The position numbers and the translations under genes were made by a program. Under the pieces are notes generated by a model. It saw nothing but the letters and a program-made list of their open reading frames with translations. It was not told where the DNA came from and ran no database searches. Positions 12,321 to 23,230 of a DNA stretch of 64,000 nt are shown here, one piece after another; the first letter of the stretch is position 1; each line of letters opens with the position of its first letter. This stretch comes from Meconema thalassinum (Eukaryota; Arthropoda; Insecta; Orthoptera; Tettigoniidae). The stretch spans positions 529,808,861 to 529,872,860 of the forward strand of contig OX336390.1 of assembly GCA_946902985.2 (NCBI GenBank). Reading direction: 5' to 3'.

Positions 12321-13790
12321 AAATGGCGGCTGTGCGAAATATTTCACTAGCATTCAATATCTCCGAAACTATTACCGATATCGCCCTGAAATTGTGTACG
12401 GTGATAAAGGGTACTACTAGAAGTTCACCTATGAGACTTTCAAAAACCTGGTGACTACAAAACCAACATGGCGGTCAAGCGAAGTTGAGACTTTTAAATA
12501 GACTTTTCTCGCGATTTAACTATCCACACGTAATGAAACTTGGTACAGCAAATGTTTATACACATTGTAATGCACTGGAGTCTAATTTAGTTCAATTGTT
12601 TACATAACTTCAAAATGGCGGCTGTGCGAAATATTTCACTGACATTCTATATCTCCGAAACTATTACAGATATCACCCTGCAATTTAGTACGGTGATAAA
12701 GGGTACTGATACAAGTTTACCTATGTATATTTCATAAACTTGTAAAGTAGAGAACGAACATGGCGACCAAGCGAAGTTGAGACTTTTAAATAGACTTTTC
12801 TCACGATTTAACCATCCAAACGTAATGAAACTAGGTACAGCAAGTGTTTATACACATAGTAATGCACTGGAGTCTAATTTAGTTCAATTGTTTACATAAC
12901 CTCAAAATGGCGGCTGTGCGAAATATTTCACTAGCATTCAATATCTCCGAAACTATTACCGAGATCGCCCTGAAATTGTGTACGGTGATAAAGGGTACTA
13001 CTAGAAGTTCACCTATGAGACTTTCAAAAACCTGGTGTCTACAAAACCAACATGGCGGTCAAGCGAAGTTGAGACTTTTAAATAGACTTTTCTCGCGATT
13101 TAACTATCCACACGTAATGAAACTTGGTACAGCAAATGTTTATACACATTGTAATGCACTGGAGTCTAATTTAGTTCAATTGTTTACATAACTTCAAAAT
13201 GGCGGCTGTGCGAAATATTTCACTGACATTCTATATCTCCGAAACTATTACAGATATCACCCTGCAATTTAGTACGGTGATAAAGGGTACTGATACAAGT
13301 TTACCTATGTATATTTCATAAACTTGTAAAGTAGAGAACGAACATGGCGACCAAGCGAAGTTGAGACTTTTAAATAGACTTTTCTCACGATTTAACCATC
13401 CAAACGTAATGAAACTAGGTACAGCAAGTGTTTATACACATAGTAATGCACTGGAGTCTAATTTAGTTCAATTGTTTACATAACCTCAAAATGGCGGCTG
13501 TGCGAAATATTTCACTGACATTCTATATCTCCGAAACTATTACAGATATTACCCTGCAATTTTGTACGGTGATAAAGGGTACTGGTACAAGTTTATCTAT
13601 GTATATTTTATAAACTCGTAAAGTAAAAAACGAACATGGCGACCAAGCGAATTTGAAATATTTTAATAGACTTTTCTCGTGATTTAACTCTCTGAGCGCA
13701 GTGAAATGTGGTACAGTAAATGATTTTGCTGATTGTAATGCACTGCCATCTAATTTAAATCAATTGTTTACATAACCTCAATATGGCGGC
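12321..13790 (+). repeat. 292-bp tandem array inside copy B
   Basis: Units begin at AAATGGCGGC at 12321, 12613, 12905, 13197 and 13489 (and ATATGGCGGC at 13781), giving an exact 292-bp period. Types alternate, so that 12321-12904 and 12905-13488 are nearly identical 584-bp dimers, a recent duplication. Each unit itself has two halves of about 146 bp, each opening with an ATGGCG motif. Confidence 0.93.
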
Positions 13791-14495
13791 TGTGCGAAAT
13801 TTTAAAATTAAGTTTTTATTTCTAGTGTCGTAATCATGCGATCGAAGTGAAAGTTTGAATAATGAACCTAGGCAATAATTGTCCTTGAATGGTACATAAT
13901 TCTATGGCCTATACATATAACAATCCTAAATGGCGAGCTTCCGAAATATTTAGACGGTTCTCAAGATCTATGAATCTTTTACAGCAACCAAACTGATTTT
14001 TTTTTATGTTCATAGAGACTATGAACATATGTTCACCTATAGGACTTTCATTAACCTGGTGAGCACAAATCCAACATGGCGGCGACGCGAAGTATAAATA
14101 TTTAAATGGACGATTCTCGCGAATTAACTATCCGAGTGCTGTGAAACGTTGCACGTTAAATGCTTATACAAATGTTGATCCACTGGCATCTAATTTATTT
14201 CAATTGTTTGCATAATCACAAGATGGCTGCTGTGCGTAATTTTAAAATCTCGTTTTTACTTCTTGTGTTCTAATCATGCGATTGAAGTTTGAATACCACA
14301 CGTACACAATAATCTTAATGTAATAGTACAAAAATAAAAATCCAACCTGGCGACAATCTGAAATATTTAGACGGTTCTCAATATCTACGAATCTGTTACA
14401 GCAATTAAACTGAAATTTTGTGTGTTGTTAGAAGAAATTAACATGAGCAGGATATATGAAAATAGGCTGTATAGTTCTTTACGGAACTACTTGTT

Positions 14496-16108
14496 ATATA
14501 TAGAGATGAACTTTGCCGAGATCGATTTGCTCGTAGAAATATGGGCGATATCTCGTTTTACGCGTATCAATGCTAGGAGCAATGTTCGTGGAACCCAAAC
14601 TCCGCGTTTTAAGGCCCTAAAACGAACGGTTTTCGATATATTGCCAGAAAACTATTCTAGTTCAGCGAAATTGCAGCGGTTGTCATAGTAACGTCGACCT
14701 ATTTCTCGGAGGGAACACAGATTTTTGGGAATATCTCCGAAACCATTCATTTTGGACCTTAAAAGGTGTGTTTCGGGGTCCCTACAGGACCTCCGAGTAT
14801 TGTTTCTCGTATCCGGCGGCTTAAAATGAGCTAAATCCGATCTTTGTTCCGTTTGTCCATGCTCAGTGCCAAAGGGCCGAAAAAACTCACTTACAAATTG
14901 AATTTTCAAAAACCGTTTCTTAGTGAGCCCCTACAACCTACGACCAACCAACATGCGAAATTTCAGCTTTTTGGGTCTAGTGGTTTCAGCGCTGCGATGA
15001 TGAGTCAATTTTGGATTATGTATAAGAGATTTCATCGCATAGTAATCCTGACCCTCGTTATGATGAGATTTAGTTAGTACGGCCACCGTGAAATCCTACC
15101 AAATGATATGGAATGTGGATGAAGTTCAACCGCACAACAGGAAATCCGGAAGCAAATAAGGTCCTGAAAGGAAAGTGTCTGCGGCCATGTATGATGAAGT
15201 CGTCAAGTCCTTGTGACACGTTTTACGTATGTATGGAACTTGATCAGTGATGACTGATGATGCGCAATGAACAACAACGTTAGTAAACAAACGGACTAGG
15301 AGTAAACGTGATAATAAAGTGTGAAAAAGCTCGTCTTCTCGTAATGAATCCTGGACATCTCCGAGTAAAATGCTCCTTACACTGCACTTCGTGCGATCCT
15401 TGGACAGGTCAGTGGAAACATTCTTTAAGAAACATAGCCTACTTTGTTTTTTTTTGTTATCTTTTTCACCGGTCTTGAAAAAAATCTGAAATATAGAAGC
15501 AAATCTCCTTATGGCGTGAAAATAATGATCTTAGCCTATACAGTGTATGCCATAAGAGAAATAATTGTGCACATTTTCAGAGGCAGCAGTTCTACCAACT
15601 GTCAAATTACTATCTCTGGGCATTTCAGCCCTAGACTCTCAGTATCTCAGAATACATGAAAAGAGATAATTTCGAACGCACTGTGGTGCTTTATGATTAT
15701 ATAATGAACAAATCTGAAATACCGTATATAATGTTAATACTCTAAATACAGTAAGTCTAAATATGCAAATCTTAAATAAGGAAAGTAGGCTAGAACTACT
15801 TGTTAGTATGGTCTCAAAGAATCGCATATCCTTATTAATAAAATTAAATTCGTGTCTGTACATCTTTCATAATCAAGAAATTTTATGTTTTCTTTGCATT
15901 TCATGCCTAATAAATATAGAAGGTTGCATTGGTTCAATTCCTGGATGTGTATGTCTAAGTACGAACGCGTTACACTAATCCCCACTAACACAAGAAGGTG
16001 GTGCTGCGGCAATTTAAGTTCGATTTCAGTATCAATGACCAATGATCTTTACCACAACTAGGCCTATCAATTTCTTGTGCCGGTATATAACTACTATAGC
16101 GTAATTTT
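14496..16108. other. Non-coding, diverged repeats
   Basis: 14680-14850 resembles 10880-11060 (an interspersed repeat often adjoining the Helentron-like elements). The rest shows no recognisable element or gene. The short ORFs overlap on both strands and lack any family signature. Confidence 0.4.
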
Positions 16109-16784
16109 AACTTAATTTCATTTATGAAAAAAATAGGCTTATGAGATCACATTTGTCCGTGTGGGTGTATGTGTGTGTCCCTAATAAAATCGAAACTGCC
16201 GAAGCGATTTCAATTAAACTCGGTAAGTACATAGTCTACTAATACCTCGTCTAACCTCTACCGTGCTTTTGAAATTTTTATACGATTCACCAATTCAGCA
16301 TGTCGACCACGCGAAATATTTCACTGGCATTCTATATCTCCACAACGGTAATAGATATCACCCTGAAATTGGGTAGTACTACACGTTCACCTATGTAACT
16401 TTCAAAAACCTATAAGTACAAAACTAATATGGCGGGCAAGCGAAGTTGAAACATTTTAATGGTTTTTTTTTCACGCGAATTAATCATCCGAGCGCAATGA
16501 AATTTGGTACAATAAATGTATATGCACATATTAATGCACTGGCATCTAATTCAATGGTTTTCATAACTTCAAGATGCTGTGCGAAATTTCAAAATTATGT
16601 TTATATTTTTTGTGTCCTAGTCATGCGATCGAAGTGAAAGTCTGAATAGTGAACCTACGGAATAATCTTTAGCTAATGGTACATAACTCTATGGCCTACA
16701 TACAGAACAATCCTTTTCATAGGCAGGAGAATATTTAATAGAGAAGACCAATAGGCTATATAGTTCTTCACGGAACTACTTGTT
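16109..16784 (+). mobile_element. Helentron-like element, copy C, short and diverged
   Basis: The 3' end AGTTCTTCACGGAACT then ACTTGTT is intact. The 5' end keeps AATAGGCTTATGAGATCAC, but its partner arm is eroded. At 676 bp it has lost most internal units. The ORF at 16446-16637 is repeat sequence. Confidence 0.7.
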
Positions 16785-16844
16785 TTTGTTGAGATATTGT
16801 TAGTGGTGATTGACCTTCAAGTTTGCTTGCTTAGTGTGACTGTT

Positions 16845-17358
16845 GTTGGTTGGTTGGTTGGTTCCCTGAGCCAACGTGGTCATGTAGACCCGTGTACTTT
16901 AGGTGTGTGTAGAATCTGTCTGATAACCGGTATTAATTGTGATGACTGTATTAGTGTGTGTTATCTGTTTTCAATTCAAGTGAGGACTGCAGACATTGAA
17001 TGTTTTCAATTAGTTCCTACATTTGCCGCCAAACGCTACCGTCAACGACTGCTAGTTCAGAACTTGATTACCAGATGCCACCATAGTCGGTTCTTGACGA
17101 CGAACGTCAGAACCTAAAAGCGTTTGTCGAATGTTTAACCTATATATAATTTAGCTTCACACAAGTGTAATTAGTGGAAGGTTCTTTAACATGCCACAAA
17201 TCTATGACATGGGACCGCCGGCTTTACTTCCCCTCCGAAGGAAGGCATACTGCGGGATTTTTAACGCTCTTAAAAAATCCGACGACTTCGGCCGTGTTAG
17301 AACCTGCGATCTTGGGCGTAGAAGCTCAGCATGCTACCAACTACGCCACCGAAGCCGT
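16845..17358 (-). mobile_element. tRNA-derived SINE family 1, minus-strand copy
   Basis: Reverse complement of the SINE at 2465: the GGTT repeat end is on the left, and the tRNA-like head with its CCGAAG pairing is on the right. An 8-bp flanking match TGACTGTT (16837-16844, 17359-17366) marks the target duplication. The plus-strand ORF 17174-17371 is antisense repeat sequence, not a gene. Confidence 0.88.
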
Positions 17359-17542
17359 TGACTGTTATTAAATGGTTGGAGTGGATTGTGAACTTAGCTG
17401 GTTCGTTGAGCGATATGTGGTCCGTTCCCATGCAACTGTCAACACCACTGCCTGCACTGAACTCTTAACACAAAATCACATATAACTTACACACCTTGAC
17501 TAGTTACCCTAGTTTAATAACTACTGCAACTAAATAAGTGTA

Positions 17543-18264
17543 TACAAGGTGATTTTTTCCACCGTGTACAAACTCGAGGGATTGATCGCGAAGAGGATAC
17601 GGAACAAAAATGGTCTAATGAACGTATGTCCGGAAATGCATACTGTCCATGCTAGGGACCAGTCGCCTAACAGGCCGGAACTATCGGCGTTTCTTGCGGG
17701 TGACTTTGCCTCCCTTGCTGGAAGACGTGCCATTGATGATTCGCAGGGTTATGTGGCTGCTACATGATGGTGCTCCAGCCCACTTCGCCGTTAACGTCGG
17801 ACGAATCTCAACTGTGTCTTCCCTGGTCGATGGATTGGACGAGGACGTCCAGTTGCATTGCCTGCTCGTTCACCAGATCTCAACCCGTGTGATTTCTGGT
17901 TATTGGGTCATCTCAAAAGTATCGTGTGTGCAGAGCCCATTCCAGATGTGGAGACACTGGAGCAGCGTGTTCATGCTGCCTTTGGCACTGTTCGGATGCA
18001 GCCTGGCCGATGTGAACGTGTGAGACAGAACATGCTACGGCGCGTACACGCATGTGTGGAGGCACATGGAAACCATGTTCAACACATACTGTAACTGTGG
18101 CTGCGTGGTACAGCGCGTATTAGACCAAAGGAAGATCTAATAAATGGTCCCTAAACAAACAAACCATGCATTTCCAGACATACGTTCATTACACCTTTTG
18201 TGTTCCGTGTCCTCTCCTCGATCATTCCCTAGAGTTTGTACACGGTGGGAAAAATCACCCTGTG
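17543..18264 (+). mobile_element. Internally deleted mariner-like element
   Basis: Inverted ends match: ACAAGGTGATTTTTTCCACC on the left and its slightly changed complement on the right (18231-18264), extending about 100 bp inward. TA dinucleotides flank it (17541-17542, 18265-18266), as expected for the IS630-Tc1-mariner superfamily. At 722 bp it is too short for a full transposase gene. Confidence 0.87.
17697..18094 (+). pseudogene. mariner-like transposase C-terminal fragment, frameshifted
   Basis: The cut-and-paste transposase acts on the terminal repeats. HDGAPAHF (about 17766-17790) is the box holding the second catalytic acid of mariner-type enzymes, and RSPDLNPCDFW (from about 17864) holds the third. 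They lie in different frames, so at least one frameshift separates them. The N-terminal DNA-binding half and the first catalytic box are absent. The end (REVRQ-like, HVQHIL) reaches a stop at about 18093. It sits between the two terminal repeats of the element. The exact mariner clade was not determined. Confidence 0.8.
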
Positions 18265-18304
18265 TATTGTTAATACCATCACCATCACACATACTAGTAA
18301 ACAT

Positions 18305-18460
18305 AGATTTAATAATAGCCTAAATGTAAAGGTTCTGATGATGATCGCTTGACGATCGAAACTGGTGATCCAAGTGTATTAATGAATCTCATGTAAAAAA
18401 AACAGATTAGGGAACACCCATTACAATTGGGTACAATCTTTCTGACCGGCTGAAAACATT
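18305..18460 (+). repeat. Interspersed repeat, inverted second copy at 63165-63300
   Basis: The two copies share the TGACGATCGAAACTGG segment and the ACCCATTACAAT segment in the same relative order, on opposite strands. They are possibly the end of a retroelement; the family was not recognised. It contains a hammerhead-like core discussed in the findings. Confidence 0.6.
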
Positions 18461-18485
18461 AAATTCCCATTGATTGTATCATAAC

Positions 18486-19356
18486 TAGGGCTCGGATTTT
18501 TAGGTAAATAAATATTTTTAATGTAAATACATATTTTAGGCATTTTTTCAATAAATACATAAATTCCTCCTTTTCACTCATTAGCACATAAAAAGACATA
18601 ATATTCACCGTTTTTTTTATCTGTACGCTAGATGTTTCAGTTTATTGCATTTTTGTTCTGTGTTACTTCAACGGGGAAGAACCTGTGAGCTTTCTAATCT
18701 TCATGCATAGCGTATGTCAGCTTGCAACTGTGGTATTCTTAACTTGTCGCCCCGTGCCACTCACTGTGGAAGCCGGGGATTTCCTTGTCCATAGCGATAT
18801 TGCACCACGTGCTAGACCTTCCCCTCCCCCCAGCTACCTGGAAGCAGTGTCACTCACATGCAGTTAATTTCTGGCAGTGTGAAGTGTAAGGCAGTTCTAC
18901 GATGCCTAAAGTAAAAACAAGTACAAGTTATCGTCTGCAGCAGTGTGTTGCACAATTTAGAGATAATTTTACTTCTGATAGGGGCGTTCTGTTCTGCCAA
19001 CCATGTGGGAAAGCAATTAAGGCTGAACAGCGATCTCAAGTTACACAACACCTCAAGGACAAAAAAACATATTGCCGCAGTTTCGTGCCTTCAGAAGAAG
19101 TGTTTCGCGATAATCGTCGGCCCTTTGTGATGGACAACCTGAAGGTGTATCTCGTTGTGTATTGTAATGCTTCAGCAGTCAGTGAGACATAGCATACATT
19201 GCATTCGTGAGTACTGCATATTGTTTATATTCACATTAATAAACTAAATTATAATTAAATATTTTCACTTTTTTGTCACATATTTCAGGAATTTTAATTT
19301 AATACATAAAAAATAAATATTTCCCCCATCTTTAGCACCTAAAAATCCGAGCCCTA
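18486..19356 (+). mobile_element. hAT-like element, copy 1, with zinc-finger stub
   Basis: Inverted termini TAGGGCTCGGATTTTTAGG and its complement, with a perfect 8-bp target duplication ATCATAAC (18478-18485, 19357-19364), the length typical of hAT. The length is 871 bp. A homologous inverted copy is at 36546-37409. It codes only for a short zinc-finger protein, so it must rely on another hAT transposase to move. Confidence 0.9.
18902..19192 (+). CDS. Short CGGBP1-like zinc-finger protein of the hAT element (96 aa)
   Basis: Starts MPKVKTSTSYRLQQ and contains a single Cys2-His zinc-finger-like unit, LFCQPCGKAI then VTQHLKDKK, at about residues 35-60. This arrangement recalls the BED-type finger of CGGBP1-like proteins, which are relatives of hAT transposase N-termini; that resemblance is from memory. 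No RNase H-like catalytic domain follows; the frame ends in element sequence. It may be a remnant of an N-terminal DNA-binding domain or an independently kept small protein. The second genomic copy has a frameshift in this ORF, which argues against strong constraint. Confidence 0.55.
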   Translation: MPKVKTSTSYRLQQCVAQFRDNFTSDRGVLFCQPCGKAIKAEQRSQVTQHLKDKKTYCRSFVPSEEVFRDNRRPFVMDNLKVYLVVYCNASAVSET

Positions 19357-19364
19357 ATCATAAC

Positions 19365-20240
19365 ATAGTAAGCCACTATCGTAGCTGAGTGGTCAGAGCA
19401 TACTCCATGCCTGGACTGGATAGATTAGCGTGCATCGCTAATGCTAGCCACTACACCACGAAGTAGGAAGTAGTCGATCATTTTATTGTGAACGGTTACA
19501 AGGGGATACGTTACACAGGGAAGAGGAGAGAGACGTTATTTTTATTGTGAGTCATAATATTTTCTATCCCTACATTGTTTTACTGCAGATGATGCCATAA
19601 GCTCTTTCTTGTGTTTAATTCTCAGGAACTTATATGAGAAAGGGAAGTAGGGGTTTTAATCTTTTCCGTAGCTAAGCACAGTGCTAGCGGAGCGATCGCC
19701 CACTCAGTAATACCTCCGCCCACCCGCCTACTTAACAAACTGGGCTGACGACGATAACTTTCCTAGCCTATTACAGTGTACAAACAAAATAGGCGCTAAA
19801 TCTACATCACCGCAAATAAAAATTCCAGCCGATAAATGAACCACCCACTTTCTAACCACCCTACTTTTAAAGTCTGGAGCCACTCCTGCCCGTGATGCAA
19901 ATTCTAGTGGCAATTCATATTATGTTTACAGAAGAAGTCTGGAAAACATCAATTGTAAATGTATAGCTATTCACCGAGTTGCTAGCCCTGAGCAGATTTG
20001 AATCACGCAATCAGGCGAAGCTGGGTCTTATGGTCAGTGGACATATCAAACATATGTTTAGAATAACCGTACGTCAAACCTACCACCGTGGCCGGTTCCT
20101 TGAATCAATTACTATCACCAATCTGAAAAAAGATACAGTCAGTCTGAGAGACTAGACTTTATATCATTTCAAATGACGCATGTTACAAATGCTACACATG
20201 TTAGAAAGGCTCAGGAGGGCTTCTCGCTTCCAGGACTCTT
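19365..20240. other. Non-coding; tRNA/SINE-like scraps
   Basis: 19380-19480 carries pieces resembling SINE heads in both orientations (GTAGCTGAGTGGTCAGAGC and CTAGCCACTACACCACG). Nothing else is recognised; short ORFs are unsupported. Confidence 0.4.
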
Positions 20241-20513
20241 TCAACAGACTCCATTACCCATTAACCTAGGCTTCCCGCGCGGGGAACGGAGAGCGGGAGG
20301 TGCAACCTGCTGCATGACGTCACGCACTCGCCGTCTCCGTATCGCATAACGCCAGACCCCAGGAGTAAACTCAGACTCAACAGACTCCTTTACCCATTAA
20401 CCTAGGGTTCCCGCGCGGGGAACGGAGAGCGGGAGGTGCACCCTGCTGCATGACGTCACGCACTCGCCGTCTCCGTATCGCATAACGCCAGACCCCAGGA
20501 GTAAACTCAGACT
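20241..20513. repeat. 136-bp tandem duplication, GC-rich, with CRE palindromes
   Basis: Two near-identical copies start at TCAACAGACT (20241 and 20377). Each contains CCGCGCGGGG and a perfect TGACGTCA (20315-20322 and 20451-20458). A third TGACGTCA lies just outside at 20540-20547. The GC content is sharply above the surroundings. Confidence 0.92.
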
Positions 20514-20879
20514 CGGTGCATATGCACTGAAGAACATGATGACGTCATACACGCCGTAACCGTAACGCATAACGGTAGACCAAAACATAACGATGAAGTC
20601 GACAAGATCATTTGAAATGATAATATCGGAAGGTGAGAAGGATGTGAATATGGCATGGCATGTATGTGTCTCAATCAATCAAGCAAGCATAGAAGAAGTC
20701 GCAAGATATTGTAAGTGTATCCATTCGCACGTTACTTAAAGGGTGTGCTCAGAGAGAGCAGAGAGCAAGTTTCATTTAAAAAGCTCGCAGCACCACGTTG
20801 AGAATGCATGCTCTAAAGTGTGTGAATTTGAAACTGAGGCTAGAATTTGGAAGGAACCCGTCGTGGCCTTAAGTTAAAA

Positions 20880-21877
20880 GACATTCAGTATTTGCCGAAA
20901 CTATTAATTATGAAATTTTGCACGGTGATAGAGGCCACCACTAGAAATTCACCTACGTGGCTTTAAAAACTTATCTACAAAACGAACATGGCGACTAAGC
21001 GAATTTGAAATATTTAAATAGACTTTCCTCGTGATTTAACCATCCGAACGCAGTGAGATTTGGTGCAGCAAATGTTTATACACATTGTAATGCACTGACA
21101 TCCAATTTAGTTCAATTGTTTACATAATCCCAAATGGCGGTTGTGCGAATTTTTTTTAAATTGGTTTCTATTTCATGTGTCCTAATCATGAGATCGAAGT
21201 CAACGTTTGAATAATGAACCTACGCAATTATCCTCATTTCTCATAATTCTATGGCCTACATACTGTATATTAAAATCCAACAAGGCGACCATCCGAAATA
21301 CTTAGACGGTTCTCAATATCTATTAATCTATGACAGCAATCAAACTGAAATTGTGTATGTTGATAAAAGCTATTAACATAAGTTCACCGATGGAACTTTC
21401 AATAACCTGGTGGGCACAAATGCAACATGGCAGCAACGCGAAATTTAAATATTTAAATGTACGTTTCTCGCGATTTAACCATTAGAGCGCAGTGAAACTT
21501 GGTACGGTAAATGCTTACACAAATTTTAATCCACTGACATCTAATTTACGTCAATTGATTTCATAACTCCAAGATGGCACCTGTGCGAAATTTCAAAATC
21601 TCGTTTTTATTTCTTGTGTCCTAATCATGCGATTGAAGTTTGAATAATACACCTACACAATAACCTTCATGTAATAGTAGGCTACATAACTCTAAGGACT
21701 ACATTATAAAAATCCAACATGGCGACCATCCGAAATATTTAGACGGTTCTCAATATCTACGAATCTATTAGCCTACAGCAATAAATCTGAAATTTTGTAT
21801 GTTGATAGAGTCAATTAACCTAAGTAGGATATATGAAAATAGGCTATTTAGTTCTTCTCGGAACTACAGTACTTGTT
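20880..21877 (+). mobile_element. Helentron-like element, copy D, 5'-truncated
   Basis: Internal units (ATGGCGACTAAGC, ATGGCGACCATCC) and the 3' end AATAGGCTATTTAGTTC, hairpin, ACTTGTT match the family. The 5' hairpin and microsatellite are missing. Just upstream, 20846-20880 resembles the 3' part of SINE family 2. Confidence 0.7.
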
Positions 21878-22704
21878 CTTATCTGCATGAGTCATGCAAG
21901 CAGTTGCAGCATGCCTGGTGAGTGATGAATCCCTAGATATTTCAGCACTTCTGAGGAGGGGAGAGACAGGATAAGAAAAGAGAGGCGTATGCTTGTTGCA
22001 TTATTATTATTATTATTATTATTATATTCAATTTAATGGCGCTCGGGTTCTTGGTATAACATGAGGGTGGGGCTCACAGTTTCAAAAAAGGTTGAGATCG
22101 CCTGCTTTAGAGCCATAACACGAACACAAGTTATCAGACGACACACCCAAGTACACGGGGCTACATGACCCTAAATGAATCAACAACAACATTCTCCACC
22201 CGAGTATGCACCCAAGTGCCCAGCTAAGAATGGCGGGAAGTGTGTAGGGTAGACAATAGGCGATTGGACAATTCCTTGACCTACTCGCCACACACATTGT
22301 GAATTGAGATGCGACATTGCGTTGCGCCGGACGTGGCGTGCTCCAAGGTTAGGCCGTTACTTTATTTGCATTCGTACAGTGGACGGCTGGGCAGGAAGTG
22401 ACGTATGAGCTCTGTTTCCGGGAGCGAGTCGTGAGTGGGAGCACCTGGATGCTGTGAGAGATCGCCTCGCCTCGCCTCGCCTCGCCCAACCCGACCCGTG
22501 CATTCATTTCCACATATGAGTGGGTGGTTCAACAGACATCGTTGTTGTTCACTGCAACACCGTGGTTAACAGATTCACGTCTGTACATTCAACTGGAATG
22601 ACCTCTGTTGTTGTTTCATTTAAGGGGCTTAGGCATCGTGGTCGTGGGTGTGTGTGGAATTTTTTAGCTAATAACTTGTGTTATTTTGATGACTGCAGGT
22701 GAGG
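21878..22704. other. Non-coding; microsatellites and SINE tail fragment
   Basis: (ATT)n at about 21999-22026. 22111-22190 resembles the 3' domain shared by several SINEs here (ACACCCAAGTACACGGGGCT). A (CTCGC)n run lies at about 22463-22487. No gene seen. Confidence 0.5.
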
Positions 22705-22960
22705 ATTGGGAAGGAGGCGGCCGTGGCCTTAAGTTAGGAACCATCCAAGCATTTTCCTGGAGCAGAAGTACGGGAAACCACTTTGAGGATGACTGAAGTG
22801 GGAATCGAACCCACCTCTTCTCAATTTTGCCTCGCGAGACTGAGTGTACCCCATTCCAGCCCTAAAACCAGAATTAAATCTCCTGGCAAAGCCGAGAATT
22901 AAACCCGGACCTCCAGGGCGTCAAGAATACTAGCCGCTACACCATGAGGTGATCTAGGCC
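22705..22960 (-). mobile_element. tRNA-derived SINE (family 2), minus strand
   Basis: On the minus strand it has an A-box-like TGGTGTAGCGGCTAGTA and a B-box-like GGGTTTAATTC, followed by a body ending in CTTAAGGCCACGGCC. The same family occurs at 27180-27450, and as decayed pieces at 22961-23190 and 27880-28040. No clear target duplication was found. Confidence 0.75.
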
Positions 22961-23190
22961 CTTAAGTTACGTATCATCCCTGCGTATGTCTGGAGTAAAC
23001 TTGGAAAACCATAAGAAACCAACTTTTAGGATTGCTGAGTTAGAATCGAACCAATTGCCCTTTAGTTGTCCTCACGAAGTTGAGACTGATTCTCAGCCCT
23101 TGGTAAACAATGCAGTTTTTATATCGTCGAGGCGAGAATCAAACTCAGGTCACGTGGAACGAGAGTTTCAATACGCACCCCCCTAGATCG
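22961..23190 (-). mobile_element. Decayed SINE family 2 copy
   Basis: The same order of landmarks as 22705-22960 (CTTAAGTTA on the right-hand side of the minus-strand body, AATCGAACC-like and CGAGAATCAAACTC blocks), but heavily diverged. Confidence 0.5.
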
Positions 23191-23230
23191 CTGAAAGTGG
23201 CTGGCCGAAGTTGTTGGTTCATTTGGCTAC

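Larger units (their letters stand above)
12078..14495 (+). mobile_element. Non-autonomous Helentron-like element, copy B, with 292-bp array
   Basis: It starts AGCCTATTTTC with an immediate inverted copy (AAAATAGGCTTATGAGATC), then a (GT)n microsatellite at 12129-12188, a tandem array of 292-bp units (12321-13780), and more diverged sequence. It ends GAAAATAGGCTGTATAGTTC, a small AGTTC/GAACT hairpin and ACTTGTT. No transposase or helicase is encoded. Copies C to G share both ends. Layout and lack of target duplication fit Helentron-associated elements; that class call is inference. Confidence 0.75.

Noticed and set aside
12907..13191. 94-aa ORF beginning MAAVRNIS, and the related 107-aa ORF at 35295-35618
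   Set aside because: They span one 292-bp unit of a non-coding element. Other units have stops in the same frame, so similarity between them is DNA homology only.
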